The notes under the pieces are model-generated. The model saw only the letters and a program-made list of their open reading frames with translations. It was not told where the DNA came from and ran no database searches. Made by a program: the position numbers and the translations under genes. DNA of 64,000 nucleotides from Bradyrhizobium diazoefficiens USDA 110 (GTDB lineage: Bacteria > Pseudomonadota > Alphaproteobacteria > Rhizobiales > Xanthobacteraceae), in assembly GCF_000011365.1 (NCBI RefSeq), contig NC_004463.1, forward strand, positions 5,070,001 through 5,134,000. Reading direction: 5' to 3'. This document shows, piece after piece, positions 26,957 to 38,046 of the stretch. The first letter of the stretch is position 1, and every line of letters starts with the position of its first letter.

Positions 26957-29065
26957 ATGCGCCCCAGCCTGCTCAATCCGCTGTTTGCTCCCGTGACCAG
27001 CCTGCCCGGCGTCGGTCCGAAACAGGACAAGCTGCTGCAGTACCTGCTCAGCCGCAACGAGACGCCGCGGCTGGTCGATCTGTTGCTGCACCTGCCGAGC
27101 CAGGTCATCGACCGCCGCGCCCGGCCGAAGATTCGCGACGCCGTGCAGGGAACCATGGTGACGCTGGAGGTGACCGTCGACCGCCACCGCCCGCCCCCGC
27201 CGCGCAACGCGCGGGCGCCGTATCTGGTCTACGCCAGCGACGAGACTGGCGACGTCGTGCTGACCTTCTTCCGCGCCAAGCCTGGCTATGTCGAAAAGCT
27301 GCTGCCTGTGGGCGAGAAGCGCTACGTCTCCGGCACGCTACAGATGTATGACGGCATCCCCCAGATCGTGCATCCCGACCGCGTGCTGGACGAGGAGGCG
27401 ATTTCAAAACTCTCAGGGATCGACCCGGTCTATCCGCTGACGGAGGGCCTCGCGCTCGGCTCACTGCGCCGCGCAATCGCGCAAGCGCTTCAGAAATTGC
27501 CCGCCTTGCCGGAATGGATCAGCCCGGAGGTGATGCGCCGCTGCCACTTCCCGCCAATCGCGGAAGCCCTCACCCGCGTGCATCAGCCGGTCGAGCTCAC
27601 GGACATTTTGCCCGATCGGCCGTTCTGGTCGCGCCTCGCCTTCGACGAACTGCTGGCCGGCCAGCTCGCGCTGGCCCTGATCCGCGCGCAATTGCGCCGC
27701 CCGGCAGGCATACGCAATGCCGGCGACGGGCATCTGCGCAACAAGATCATCGACGCCCTGCCCTATGCGTTGACGCTGTCCCAGCGCGACGCCGCCGCGG
27801 CGATCGCGAGCGATCTGCAACAGCCGGTGCGCATGCTGCGGCTGCTCCAGGGCGACGTCGGCTCCGGCAAGACCGTGGTCGCGCTGCTGGCGGCCGCAGC
27901 GGTGGCCGAAGTCGGCAAGCAGGCCGCGCTGATGGCGCCGACGGAAATTTTGGCGCGCCAGCACATCAAGACCATCGCGCCGCTCGCCGAGCGCGCGGGC
28001 TTACGGGTCGCGATCCTCACCGGCCGAGAAAAAGGCAAAGAACGGCGCGAGATCATCGCCCAGCTTGCCGAGGGCGAGATCGACCTGCTCGTCGGCACCC
28101 ATGCGCTGATCCAGGACGACGTGATCTTCCGGGACCTCGCGCTCGCCGTGGTCGACGAGCAGCACCGCTTTGGCGTGCGCGAACGGCTCGCGCTGACCTC
28201 GAAGGGCGAAGCCGTTGACGTGCTGGTGCTGAGCGCAACCCCGATCCCGCGCACGCTGGTGCTGACTTATTTCGGCGACATGGACATCAGCGAGCTGCGC
28301 GAAAAACCCGCCGGCCGCCAGCCGATCGAGACCCGCACCATCTCGATGAGCCGCCTCAACGAGGTCACGGATAGCATCGGCCGCGCGCTCCAGGCTGGCA
28401 AGCTGGTCTACTGGATCTGCCCGCTGGTCGAGGAATCCGAGGCCGAGGGCACCGAGCACCTCACCAATGCGACCAAACGTTTCGAGAATTTGCAGAAGCG
28501 TTTCGGCGACCGGGTCGGCCTCGTCCACGGCCAGATGAAGGGAACCGAGAAAGACCGCGTCATGGGCCAGTTCGCCGCCCACGAGATCGGGCTGCTGGTC
28601 GCGACCACCGTGGTCGAGGTCGGCGTCGACGTGCCGGCCGCCACCATCATGGTGATCGAGAACGCCGAACGCTTCGGCCTCGCCCAGCTCCACCAGCTGC
28701 GCGGCCGCATCGGACGCGGCTCGGAGGCCTCGACCTGCCTGCTGCTCTACTCCGAGCCACTCGGCGAGATGTCGAAGGCGCGGCTGAAGGTGATCCGCGA
28801 GACCACCGACGGTTTTCGTATCGCCGAGGAGGACCTCAAGCTGCGCGGCGAAGGCGACGTGCTGGGCGTGCGCCAGAGCGGCCTGCCCGGCTACCGCATC
28901 GCGCGCTCGGAGGTGCACGGCCAGCTCATCACCCAGGCCCGCGACGAGGCGCTACGCATCCTCAAGGACGATCCGAAGCTGAAGGGCGAGCGCGGCGAAG
29001 CGCTCAGATGCCTCTTGTATCTCTACGAGCGCGACGAAGCGATCCCGCTGATCGGGGCGGGCTAG
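26957..29065 (+). CDS. recG: ATP-dependent DNA helicase RecG
   Basis: 702 residues. The N-terminal wedge domain (LPGVGPKQDKLLQYLL, OB-fold with GTMVTLEVTV) that splits replication forks is followed by an SF2 motor. The motor has QGDVGSGKTVVALLAAAA (Walker A), VVDEQHRFGVRER (Walker B), LSATPIPRTL and HQLRGRIGRG. RecG regresses stalled forks and processes Holliday junctions. It ends overlapping the convergent panE-like gene by 4 bp. Confidence 0.97.
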   Translation: MRPSLLNPLFAPVTSLPGVGPKQDKLLQYLLSRNETPRLVDLLLHLPSQVIDRRARPKIRDAVQGTMVTLEVTVDRHRPPPPRNARAPYLVYASDETGDVVLTFFRAKPGYVEKLLPVGEKRYVSGTLQMYDGIPQIVHPDRVLDEEAISKLSGIDPVYPLTEGLALGSLRRAIAQALQKLPALPEWISPEVMRRCHFPPIAEALTRVHQPVELTDILPDRPFWSRLAFDELLAGQLALALIRAQLRRPAGIRNAGDGHLRNKIIDALPYALTLSQRDAAAAIASDLQQPVRMLRLLQGDVGSGKTVVALLAAAAVAEVGKQAALMAPTEILARQHIKTIAPLAERAGLRVAILTGREKGKERREIIAQLAEGEIDLLVGTHALIQDDVIFRDLALAVVDEQHRFGVRERLALTSKGEAVDVLVLSATPIPRTLVLTYFGDMDISELREKPAGRQPIETRTISMSRLNEVTDSIGRALQAGKLVYWICPLVEESEAEGTEHLTNATKRFENLQKRFGDRVGLVHGQMKGTEKDRVMGQFAAHEIGLLVATTVVEVGVDVPAATIMVIENAERFGLAQLHQLRGRIGRGSEASTCLLLYSEPLGEMSKARLKVIRETTDGFRIAEEDLKLRGEGDVLGVRQSGLPGYRIARSEVHGQLITQARDEALRILKDDPKLKGERGEALRCLLYLYERDEAIPLIGAG

Positions 29066-29991
29066 CCTGCTGCTCTTCGGCGCCCCACTTCGTAGGCCGC
29101 CACATGCGCGCGGGCGAGATCCAGCAGCGGTGTGTCGATGCCCAGCGCACGGGCACGATTGGCCATATCGCCGAGGATGTGCTCCGCCTCGGTGATCGAG
29201 CCGCGCTCGATATCGCGCAGCATCGAGGCCTTGAGCGGCGAGTCCAGGGTCGTGAAGAGTTTTCGGTCAAACTCGATGAACGGGGCGCGCGGCTCGAACC
29301 CCGAAGCCGTCGCAACGGTGCAGCATTCCGCGAATAACCGAAAGATAGACTGTTCGCCGTTCGGCACGGCCAGGATGTCTCCGATGCTTGCGCGCATCAG
29401 GCAGGTGATGCCGGCCAGCGTGCTGAGCTGGACGAATTTCTCCCACATGTCCTGCATAATCGCTTCGCTGGCGCGCACGTCGATGCCGGGGACCTGGAGC
29501 AGTGCCTCCAGCGCGAGCGCACGCTCGCTCAACGAACCCTTGATCTCGCCAAACACAATCGTCTGATTGGCCATGAACTGAACGACACGGCCATCCGCAT
29601 CGAGGCCGGCACTGACATTCGCCAACCCGCCGAGGACACGCGCCGCGCCGAACCGCGCAGTCAGAGCGTCGATATGTTTCAACCCGTTGAGTATCGGCAG
29701 AATCATCGTGTTGGCGCCGACTGCCGGGGCAAACTGGGCCATCGCATCGTCGAGCGAATAGGATTTCACCCCGACGAGCACAACGTCGAACGGCTCCTTG
29801 AGATCGCTTGCCAGGATGATCTTCGGCTGCACGGCAAAGTCGCCGTGTGGGCTCACGACCTGCAATCCATCCCGCCGCAACTGCTCGGCCCGCGCGGGCC
29901 GCACCAGAAAGGTCACGTCGCCGCCGGCCCGGGCCAGGCAAGCTCCGTAATAACCTCCGAGCGCTCCTGCGCCGATCACCAGCACTCTCAT
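29062..29991 (-). CDS. 2-dehydropantoate 2-reductase family protein (PanE/ApbA)
   Basis: 309 residues. The N-terminal Rossmann motif is VLVIGAGALGGYYGACLARAG. A conserved KSYSLDDAM segment matches the catalytic Lys region, and the C-terminal helical domain has the QLSTLAGITCLMRASIG segment. The canonical enzyme reduces ketopantoate to pantoate with NADPH (coenzyme A synthesis). Bradyrhizobium carries several paralogues, so the substrate is not certain and I give no symbol. Confidence 0.85.
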   Translation of the reverse strand: MRVLVIGAGALGGYYGACLARAGGDVTFLVRPARAEQLRRDGLQVVSPHGDFAVQPKIILASDLKEPFDVVLVGVKSYSLDDAMAQFAPAVGANTMILPILNGLKHIDALTARFGAARVLGGLANVSAGLDADGRVVQFMANQTIVFGEIKGSLSERALALEALLQVPGIDVRASEAIMQDMWEKFVQLSTLAGITCLMRASIGDILAVPNGEQSIFRLFAECCTVATASGFEPRAPFIEFDRKLFTTLDSPLKASMLRDIERGSITEAEHILGDMANRARALGIDTPLLDLARAHVAAYEVGRRRAAG

Positions 29992-30226
29992 TCGAACTCC
30001 CGTTGCAGAAGAACTGCTTCCGCAGAGACAATAACAGATGAGCCTCGCAATGACGACGTGGATAGAGCCGTTTCAGAAGACTTGCCCTTTCGCCGCGGCC
30101 GACTTCATGCAACCTTCCTGCCATGCGCTGACGTCCCGGTCGTGCGCCTGAAACGCAACCGGGACGTCCAGGAATTTTTGGATTCCGCGCCAATGGACGG
30201 CAAGTCAACGACGTGAGACCGGACGA

Positions 30227-31096
30227 CTAGGCCTTCTTCTGCGCGATGCTCGCGGCGAACGCCTTCATCAGCCCGGCATCCACCGCCTCGCCTTTCGCGT
30301 CCTCGGCGAGGTGCTCGAACCAGCGCGCAAAGCCCTCGTAGATCTGGCTGGCCGGATGATCGGCGCCGAGGAAGCCGGAAATCTCCCGCATCTCCGCGAC
30401 CCAGCGATAGGCCTTCGGGATCATGTCCGGCAGCGCGACTTCGAGCCGGGCCAGGACCGCGGGCTGGCTCAGCGCGAGTTCGTCGCGCAGCGCATCCGCG
30501 GCGCCCGCTTTCGTTGCCGCGATCACCATGGCCGAGCCGATGCCGGCCAGGCCCTTGACGATGCCGGCGTAGGACATCTTGAGCGCGGAAGCCGCGCCGA
30601 CCGGGCCTTCGACGATCCGCATGTCGAGGCCGAGCTCCTTCAGAACGGCCACATCGCCGGCGTGCTCGCCGGACATGTAGAAGGCCGGGCTCTTGCCGCC
30701 GGGCTGCGGCGGGAAGCCGATGATGCCGGCGTCGACGAACGGCGCCTGCGCCGAGCCGATGATCTCCTCGATCCTGAGCACGGTGTCGACATTGACGGCG
30801 TTGCAATCGACCACGACCGGCTTCTTCGCGCGCCGGACGATCAGCGCGGCGAGGCGTTCGGCGAGTGCAACGGCCTCGCCCGGCGGCACGATCGAGAGGA
30901 TGATGTCGGCCTCGGCGATCGCCTCGTCGTCCGCGCCGATCATGCCGGCATCCGCCGCGCGTTTTTGCGTCGCCTCGCTCCGCCCCTTCAACGACGTCAG
31001 CACGCGCGCTCCGTTTTCGCTGAGGCGGCGGGCCACGGCGCTGCCCATGGCACCGGGCGCGAGGATCGCAATGGTCTTTGACGTCGTCTTGGACAT
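30227..31096 (-). CDS. NAD(P)-dependent oxidoreductase, 6-phosphogluconate/3-hydroxyisobutyrate dehydrogenase-like (DUF1932)
   Basis: 289 residues. The Rossmann motif is IAILAPGAMGSAVARRLSENG, then VPPGEAVALAERL and VVDCNAVN. The segment FVDAGIIGFPPQPGGKSPAFYMSG, followed by KMSYAGIVKGLAGIGSAM containing the catalytic-type Lys, identifies the DUF1932-containing beta-hydroxyacid dehydrogenase branch. Start at 31096 with GGAG upstream. Substrate unknown. Confidence 0.85.
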   Translation of the reverse strand: MSKTTSKTIAILAPGAMGSAVARRLSENGARVLTSLKGRSEATQKRAADAGMIGADDEAIAEADIILSIVPPGEAVALAERLAALIVRRAKKPVVVDCNAVNVDTVLRIEEIIGSAQAPFVDAGIIGFPPQPGGKSPAFYMSGEHAGDVAVLKELGLDMRIVEGPVGAASALKMSYAGIVKGLAGIGSAMVIAATKAGAADALRDELALSQPAVLARLEVALPDMIPKAYRWVAEMREISGFLGADHPASQIYEGFARWFEHLAEDAKGEAVDAGLMKAFAASIAQKKA

Positions 31097-31201
31097 CGTG
31101 CACTCCAGGTCGAACACCGAGCGATGCGCCCGATTCAACCGGAAGACTAGCAGACGATGCGAGGCCTGGCGTGATCGCGGCCATCCCGCAGGGGAATGGC
31201 C

Positions 31202-31972
31202 CTACTCCACCTTCGCAGGCTGGGGCTGGAGTGCCGACGCATTGGCGATGCGCGCGGCATTCGCCATGCCCGCGAGCGCCGCGGCCTTCTTCGGGTCGGG
31301 TGCCGCGCCCGGCTGCACCACGCCGGCCGACATGATCAGGGTCGCGGCATCCTCGGTGCTCATGTCGACCTCGACGATCTTGCTCTTGGGCACGTAGAAG
31401 AAGAAGCCCGTGGTCGGGTTCGGCGAGCACGGCAGGAACACCGAGACGTGCTCCTCCTGCCCGGGCAGGCTGCGCGCGACCTCTTCATTCGGCGACTGCG
31501 AGATCAGCACGATCGACCACATGCCCGGCGACGGAAACTCGACCAGGCCGACTTTGCGGAAGCTCGAGCCCTTGCCCGAGAACAGCGTCTCGAACACCTG
31601 CTTCAGGCCGCGGTAGATGGCGCGCACCGCCGGGATGCGGCCGAGGAAGGTCTCGCCGACATCGACCAGCGTCCGTCCGATCAGGTTGGCCGCGAGGAAG
31701 CCGACCAGCGTCAGCGTGAAGAATGCGACAATCAGTCCCCAGCCGGGGACGACATACGGCAGATAGGTTTCCGGACGATAGGCCAGCGGCACGAACGGCC
31801 GCACCACGCCGTCGACCCAGGTGACGAACCACCAGACCAGATAGAGAGTGATCGCGATCGGCCCCGTCACCACGAGGCCGGTCAGGAAGTAGTTGCGGAT
31901 GCGGCCCATCAGGCCGGTATGCGGTTCCGGGATGGGATCAAGCGGCGCAGGCGCGTCGTCGCGGGTGGTCAT
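31202..31972 (-). CDS. DUF502 family membrane protein
   Basis: 256 residues. Two transmembrane helices near the N-terminus (RIRNYFLTGLVVTGPIAITLYLVWWFV and the GWGLIVAFFTLTLVGFLAANLIG segment) precede a soluble domain with VGLVEFPSPGMWSIVLISQ and VFLPCSPNPTTGFFFYVPKS. The latter is the hallmark of DUF502 (COG2928). The C-terminal tail is Ala/Gln-rich. Function not established. Confidence 0.9.
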   Translation of the reverse strand: MTTRDDAPAPLDPIPEPHTGLMGRIRNYFLTGLVVTGPIAITLYLVWWFVTWVDGVVRPFVPLAYRPETYLPYVVPGWGLIVAFFTLTLVGFLAANLIGRTLVDVGETFLGRIPAVRAIYRGLKQVFETLFSGKGSSFRKVGLVEFPSPGMWSIVLISQSPNEEVARSLPGQEEHVSVFLPCSPNPTTGFFFYVPKSKIVEVDMSTEDAATLIMSAGVVQPGAAPDPKKAAALAGMANAARIANASALQPQPAKVE

Positions 31973-32051
31973 TCGGGTTCCAGGTCAGTCGCTGCATTCA
32001 AGCTAGGGTCTTCTAGCAGGTTTTGGAAGAGCGCAGCCTGATCCCTTCTGC

Positions 32052-33878
<1,827 letters not shown>

Positions 33879-34047
33879 GCGGATCAATATCCCCCAAATC
33901 GTCGAAAAATCGCCAAAACGACGCGCTCAGTTTTTAGCGAAGTTCCTAAGGAACCAGATACTCAATAATTATTGCTGATTGAGACAGCATTCGCCGGCGC
34001 CATTGCCCGGCCTGCGTCGATGTGGCCGGCCTTTAACCCCGCACGTT

Positions 34048-34066
34048 AACTTGTTGTCAACAAGTT
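34048..34066. promoter_or_regulatory. Perfect 9-bp palindrome, candidate operator
   Basis: AACTTGTTG-T-CAACAAGTT is a perfect inverted repeat with a single central base. It lies 33 bp before the small ORF at 34099 and 170 bp upstream of glmS in the shared divergent intergenic region. The TTGT/ACAA half-sites resemble those of GntR- or LacI-family repressors. The regulator is not identifiable here. Confidence 0.45.
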
Positions 34067-34098
34067 TGACCAACGATTCCGGTCAGGAGAACAAGGCC

Positions 34099-34317
34099 AT
34101 GAAAGGCTCATCCGACCGCAAAGGTCTGTCGTCGTTGTATCTGCGTGCCAGCGAGACCACGGGCACGCACCTCGCCCATTGGCCGCCGCCCCAGCGCGGC
34201 AAGGAAAGCAAGCCCGTCTTCACCAAGCACCCGCAGGGCGAGCCGGCCAAGCGCGCCAAGCCGCGCGGCTGGCGCCTGACCCGCGCGATCTTCTCCGAAT
34301 TCGCCGACGACGAATAG
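34099..34317 (+). CDS. Small basic hypothetical protein (72 aa)
   Basis: 72 residues beginning MKGSSDRKGLSSLYLRASE and ending in an acidic tail, ADDE. It is rich in Lys, Arg, Pro and Gly, with no signal or membrane segment. AGGAGA stands about 10 nt before the ATG. It is inserted between glmU and glmS on the opposite strand. A palindromic operator candidate precedes it. Function unknown. Confidence 0.55.
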   Translation: MKGSSDRKGLSSLYLRASETTGTHLAHWPPPQRGKESKPVFTKHPQGEPAKRAKPRGWRLTRAIFSEFADDE

Positions 34318-34320
34318 CGC

Positions 34321-35676
34321 TCACTTCTCCGGCTTCTTGCCGCGCGTCTTCATCTCGCGATAGCGCGCCGCGCCGCCTTCCCTGATGGTCTGCTGGTTGC
34401 GCTCGAGCGCCATCGCGTCGTCGGGCACGTCGCGCGTGATCACCGAGCCGGAGCCGATATAGGCGCCGTTGCCGATCTTCACCGGCGCCACCAGCGAGGA
34501 GTTGGTGCCGACGAAGGCGCCTTGCCCGATGATGGTCTTGTGCTTCTTGAAGCCGTCGTAGTTGCAGGTGATGGTGCCGGCGCCGATGTTGGAATTGGCG
34601 CCGACGGTGGCGTCCCCAATGTAGGAGAGATGGTTGACCTTGACGCCGGCCTCCAGCGTCGCCGCTTTGGTCTCCACGAAATTGCCGATCCGCGCACCGT
34701 CGCCGAGCGAGGTGCCGGGCCTGAGCCGCGCATAGGGTCCGATCGAGACGTTCCTGCCGAGCGTGGTCTCGACGATGTGCGAAAAGGAGTGGATCACCGT
34801 GCCGTCGGCGATCGAGACGCCCGGGCCGATCACCACGAACGGCTCGATGGTGACGTCCTTGCCGAACACGGTGTCGGCGGACAGATAAACGGTCTCGGGC
34901 GCAATCAGCGTCACCCCGGCCTCCATCGCGGCTTTGCGCAAGCGCGCCTGCATCACGCTCTCGGCTTCGGCGAGCTGCGCCTTGGTGTTGATGCCGCGCA
35001 CCTCGTCCTCGCTGGTCTCGATCACCACGGACTCCCATCCCTGTTCGCGGACGATCTCGACCGCATCCGTCAGATAATATTCGCCCTTGGAATTCGCATT
35101 GCCGATTTTATCCAGGATCGCGAGCGCGCGGCGCCCGTCGATCGCCATCACGCCGGCGTTGCACAGATCGATCTTGCGCTCGTCCGCGCTGGCATCGGCC
35201 TGCTCGCGGATCGCGACCAGGCGGTCGCCCTCGACGATGAAGCGGCCATAGCCGGCGGGGTCGGCGGCGCGGAAGCCGAGCGCGGCGAGCGCGGCGCCGT
35301 TGGCCAGCGGCGCGCGCAGACGCGCAAAGGTCTCGGCCGAAATCAGCGGCGTGTCACCGAAGGCGATCAAGAGGTCGTCCACGCCGCGCGCGATCGCCTC
35401 GCGCGCCGCCAGCACCGCATGCGCGGTGCCGAGCCGTTCGGCTTGCACGAAAGTGACCGCATCGGGGCGGATGCGCCTCGCCTCATCGGCCACCGCCTGA
35501 TGATCCGGGCCGATCACGACGGCGAGCGAGGTGCCGGTTCCCTTGGGAGCGGCGGTGAGCACATGGGCGAGCAGCGTCTGGTGAGCGACGGGATGCAGCA
35601 CTTTCGGCAGGTGTGAGCGCATGCGCGTGCCTTCGCCGGCGGCGAGCACGATCGTGAGGCTGGAGCGGGCGGTCAT
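34321..35676 (-). CDS. glmU: Bifunctional GlcN-1-P acetyltransferase / GlcNAc-1-P uridyltransferase
   Basis: 451 residues. The N-terminal uridyltransferase has [23 protein letters not shown] (nucleotide loop), FGDTPL and CNAGVMAID. The C-terminal left-handed beta-helix of hexapeptide repeats ([27 protein letters not shown] onward) carries the acetyl-CoA site, with [23 protein letters not shown]. It converts GlcN-1-P to UDP-GlcNAc in cell-wall precursor synthesis, directly feeding on GlmS output via GlmM. It ends 3 bp from the convergent small ORF. Confidence 0.97.
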   Translation of the reverse strand: MTARSSLTIVLAAGEGTRMRSHLPKVLHPVAHQTLLAHVLTAAPKGTGTSLAVVIGPDHQAVADEARRIRPDAVTFVQAERLGTAHAVLAAREAIARGVDDLLIAFGDTPLISAETFARLRAPLANGAALAALGFRAADPAGYGRFIVEGDRLVAIREQADASADERKIDLCNAGVMAIDGRRALAILDKIGNANSKGEYYLTDAVEIVREQGWESVVIETSEDEVRGINTKAQLAEAESVMQARLRKAAMEAGVTLIAPETVYLSADTVFGKDVTIEPFVVIGPGVSIADGTVIHSFSHIVETTLGRNVSIGPYARLRPGTSLGDGARIGNFVETKAATLEAGVKVNHLSYIGDATVGANSNIGAGTITCNYDGFKKHKTIIGQGAFVGTNSSLVAPVKIGNGAYIGSGSVITRDVPDDAMALERNQQTIREGGAARYREMKTRGKKPEK

Positions 35677-35848
35677 CGAGATCCTGTCAGATACGGCCGA
35701 ATCAACTGGCGCGGCAGGCGGCAGGCCGCCCTATGCTGCCCGCCTTGCTACCCCCGCAAACGCCCGGAATTCAAGTGCGACACGCTTTTCCTGTTAATGT
35801 TCCCTGATTGATTCGGGGAAGCTGAACGGGGCTGGGCACTTAACGTTC

Positions 35849-37228
35849 ATGGCAAAGGATTCCGACCCACTGGCGGATGCCTTCGGCACCAAGGAGACTG
35901 GCGGGCTGTTCTCCGGACTTCTGGCCGAGGAAAGCGCGTTCGACCGCCGCATGATGTGGCGGCTGGGCTCCTGGGGCGTTGCGGCCGTCGGCGCCGTCGT
36001 CATCGCGGTGATGGCCAACCAAGCCCAGCTCGGCTGGCGGCGCGACCAGATGGCGTCCGCCGATCTCGTGCGCCAGGCCGACCGGCTCCAGCTGCTGACC
36101 AGGGAAAGCCAGAACGAGGCGCGCCGCCTCGCCGCCGCCGTCGAGACGCTGAACGCTGATCGCGACCGGCTCTATTCGCGCGTCACCGTGCTCGAGCAAG
36201 GGCTCGATTCCGTCACCGGCGCCATCGCCAGGCAGAGCGCGAAGCCGCAGGACACGCCGGCGCCCGACGCGCAGCCTGCGGCGCCGAGCGTCGCGCCGGT
36301 CGCCTCGATGCCATCTCCATCCAGCGACAAGCCGCGCGCGGCAGCCGCAAAGGAACAGGCGAAGGAGGCGACCAAAGACACCGTGAAGGAGACTGCGAAG
36401 GAGCCGTCGAGCCCGCCGCCGCAGAGCGCGGCCGCAGCCTCCCTCGTGCAGCAGTCGCCGGCGACGACATCGGCGCTGCCGATGCTTCCGCTGGTGCCCT
36501 CCAAGTCGATCATGGCACCGCCTGATCCCGCCGCGTCGAAATTGACTCAGCCCGAGACGACTGAAAAGACAACCGAGAAGACCGCCGAGAAGAAGCCCGA
36601 GCCGACACCCGCCCCGACCGAAATCACAGCCGCATCAGCCAAGCCGCCGGAGGCAACCGAAAGCGAGGCTCCCGCGATCGCGGTTCAGCAAACGCGCTTT
36701 GCGATCGATCTCGGCGGCGCCAACTCGATCGACGGCCTGCGCGCGCTCTGGCGCGGCGTGACCAAATCGAATCCGGAAGTTGCCACGCTGCGGCCGATCA
36801 TCATGATCAAGGAAGGCACCACCGGCCTCGGCATGCAGCTCCGACTGGGCGCCGGCCCGCTGATCAACGCGGCCGCCGCAGCAAAGCTCTGCGCGGGTCT
36901 CGCCGAGAACGACCGTCACTGCGAGACCACCGTGTTCGACGGCCAGCGCCTGTCGATGCGCGGCGGTTCGGAGAAGGGACAAGAAAAGTCTCAGGACCGG
37001 GTTCAGGAAAAGAACGCCGAGAAGAATCCGGATGCGGCGCCGCAAGCCGAGACCGCACCTGCGCCCGCCCCCACCGCCAAGCCGGACAAGCGCCGCCGCA
37101 GCTATTCCTCAAAGCGCTCGTCGAAGCGCGAGGAGCCCGCGCCTGCACCTGCGGCGCAGCCGGCAGCACCGGCCAAGCCGGAGACGGCCGCGGCGGGATC
37201 GACGTTGTCGTCGTTCTTCAGGCGGTAG
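35849..37228 (+). CDS. Membrane-anchored, Ala/Pro-rich protein with SPOR-like C-terminal domain
   Basis: 459 residues: a cytoplasmic N-terminus of ~40 residues, one transmembrane helix (GSWGVAAVGAVVIAVMANQA), a short coiled coil (ADRLQLLTRESQNEARRLAAAVE), and a long Pro/Ala/Lys/Glu-rich spacer from about 130 to 270. A compact domain then has IDLGGANSIDGLRALWRGV and ends near CETTVFDGQRL. The pattern (Gly-Ala, a helix with LRALW, Gly-x-x-L-R-L-G-A-G, a helix, Cys) resembles SPOR domains that bind denuded peptidoglycan; this is inferred by eye. A Lys/Arg-rich tail ends the protein. Confidence 0.6.
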   Translation: MAKDSDPLADAFGTKETGGLFSGLLAEESAFDRRMMWRLGSWGVAAVGAVVIAVMANQAQLGWRRDQMASADLVRQADRLQLLTRESQNEARRLAAAVETLNADRDRLYSRVTVLEQGLDSVTGAIARQSAKPQDTPAPDAQPAAPSVAPVASMPSPSSDKPRAAAAKEQAKEATKDTVKETAKEPSSPPPQSAAAASLVQQSPATTSALPMLPLVPSKSIMAPPDPAASKLTQPETTEKTTEKTAEKKPEPTPAPTEITAASAKPPEATESEAPAIAVQQTRFAIDLGGANSIDGLRALWRGVTKSNPEVATLRPIIMIKEGTTGLGMQLRLGAGPLINAAAAAKLCAGLAENDRHCETTVFDGQRLSMRGGSEKGQEKSQDRVQEKNAEKNPDAAPQAETAPAPAPTAKPDKRRRSYSSKRSSKREEPAPAPAAQPAAPAKPETAAAGSTLSSFFRR

Positions 37229-37305
37229 GGAATGGTCGTGCCGATTGGATCGGTTAGCTACCGACATCAGTATCAATTTTGTGCCGAATTTAATTTCAGC
37301 GAGCG

Positions 37306-37545
37306 CTACTCGTATAGCTTACCCGCCCACATCAAGGCAGCCGCGTGCCGCCACGGATTTGGGTTAGCGGGGCTATGGCTGTCATGTGCCCATGCCGTCA
37401 TTGCTTCGAGGAAGTCAGCAAGATCGACATTCTCCCAGCCCTTGGCCCCTACTAGCAATTCGTTGCGCATGGCCGCCACAAACTCGACGAAACTCTTCCT
37501 GTCTTGAACCTGCTCTACATCCATTTCGGCCCCTCCATCTGCCAC
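37306..37545 (-). CDS. Small hypothetical protein, DUF7660-like
   Basis: 79 residues. SFVEFVAAMRNELLVGAKGWENVDLADFLEAMTAWAHD matches the general pattern FvxFl..L..dl....WEN.tL.dFLeAm.aW that I associate with DUF7660-type small proteins. An internal ATG at 37524 (MDVEQVQDR) is an alternative start. Function unknown. Confidence 0.55.
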   Translation of the reverse strand: MADGGAEMDVEQVQDRKSFVEFVAAMRNELLVGAKGWENVDLADFLEAMTAWAHDSHSPANPNPWRHAAALMWAGKLYE

Positions 37546-37665
37546 AAAGATAGCACGCGAACCAAAGATCCTGACTGTACTGCCAGTCTAACGGCTTGCG
37601 AGCGACGGACAGAAAAGTTGGTCGCCCCTGTTGCCCCCTCCCGTCATCCCGACCATATTGCGCGC

Positions 37666-38046
37666 ATGACAAAAAAGCCCTTCCGCCTCACGCCCTACCA
37701 GGTGCAGTTCCTGATCGTTGTCGGCTTCGTAGCCGTCGGTTATGCGATCTATCTGCGCTATCTCGGCATCGAGAACTCGAACGTCGGACTTGCCTGCGAC
37801 GCCGGCTTGCAGACCCTGATGTGCAAGGCGCGTTCGGTCTCGACCGTACTGTTCAAGAATTCGGTGTTCGGCATCGTCGCGCTGGTGGTGGCGACGCTGA
37901 ACCTGATGCGGCCGTCGATCGTGCTGCTCACCGTCGGCGTTGTCGCCGCCGGCCTCGGCATCGTGCTCTACAATGTCGTGCTGTCGGGCCTCGCGATCGG
38001 CCTGCTCATTCTTGGCTTTGCTCGGCCCGCGCCCGCCACAGCGTGA
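37666..38046 (+). CDS. Small integral membrane protein (126 aa)
   Basis: 126 residues with three or four transmembrane helices (VQFLIVVGFVAVGYAIYL, SVFGIVALVVATLNLM, IVLLTVGVVAAGLGIVLYNVVL, LAIGLLILGFA). A conserved-looking extracytoplasmic loop has two cysteines (LACDAGLQTLMCKAR). The pair of Cys suggests a disulphide or a DsbB/VKOR-like resemblance, but no such motif is complete. It overlaps the convergent ndvC gene by 41 bp. Confidence 0.65.
   Translation: MTKKPFRLTPYQVQFLIVVGFVAVGYAIYLRYLGIENSNVGLACDAGLQTLMCKARSVSTVLFKNSVFGIVALVVATLNLMRPSIVLLTVGVVAAGLGIVLYNVVLSGLAIGLLILGFARPAPATA

Noticed and set aside
33879..34098. glmS ribozyme/riboswitch
   Set aside because: Examined the region upstream of glmS; none of the ribozyme core is recognisable, and the element is known from Gram-positive bacteria.
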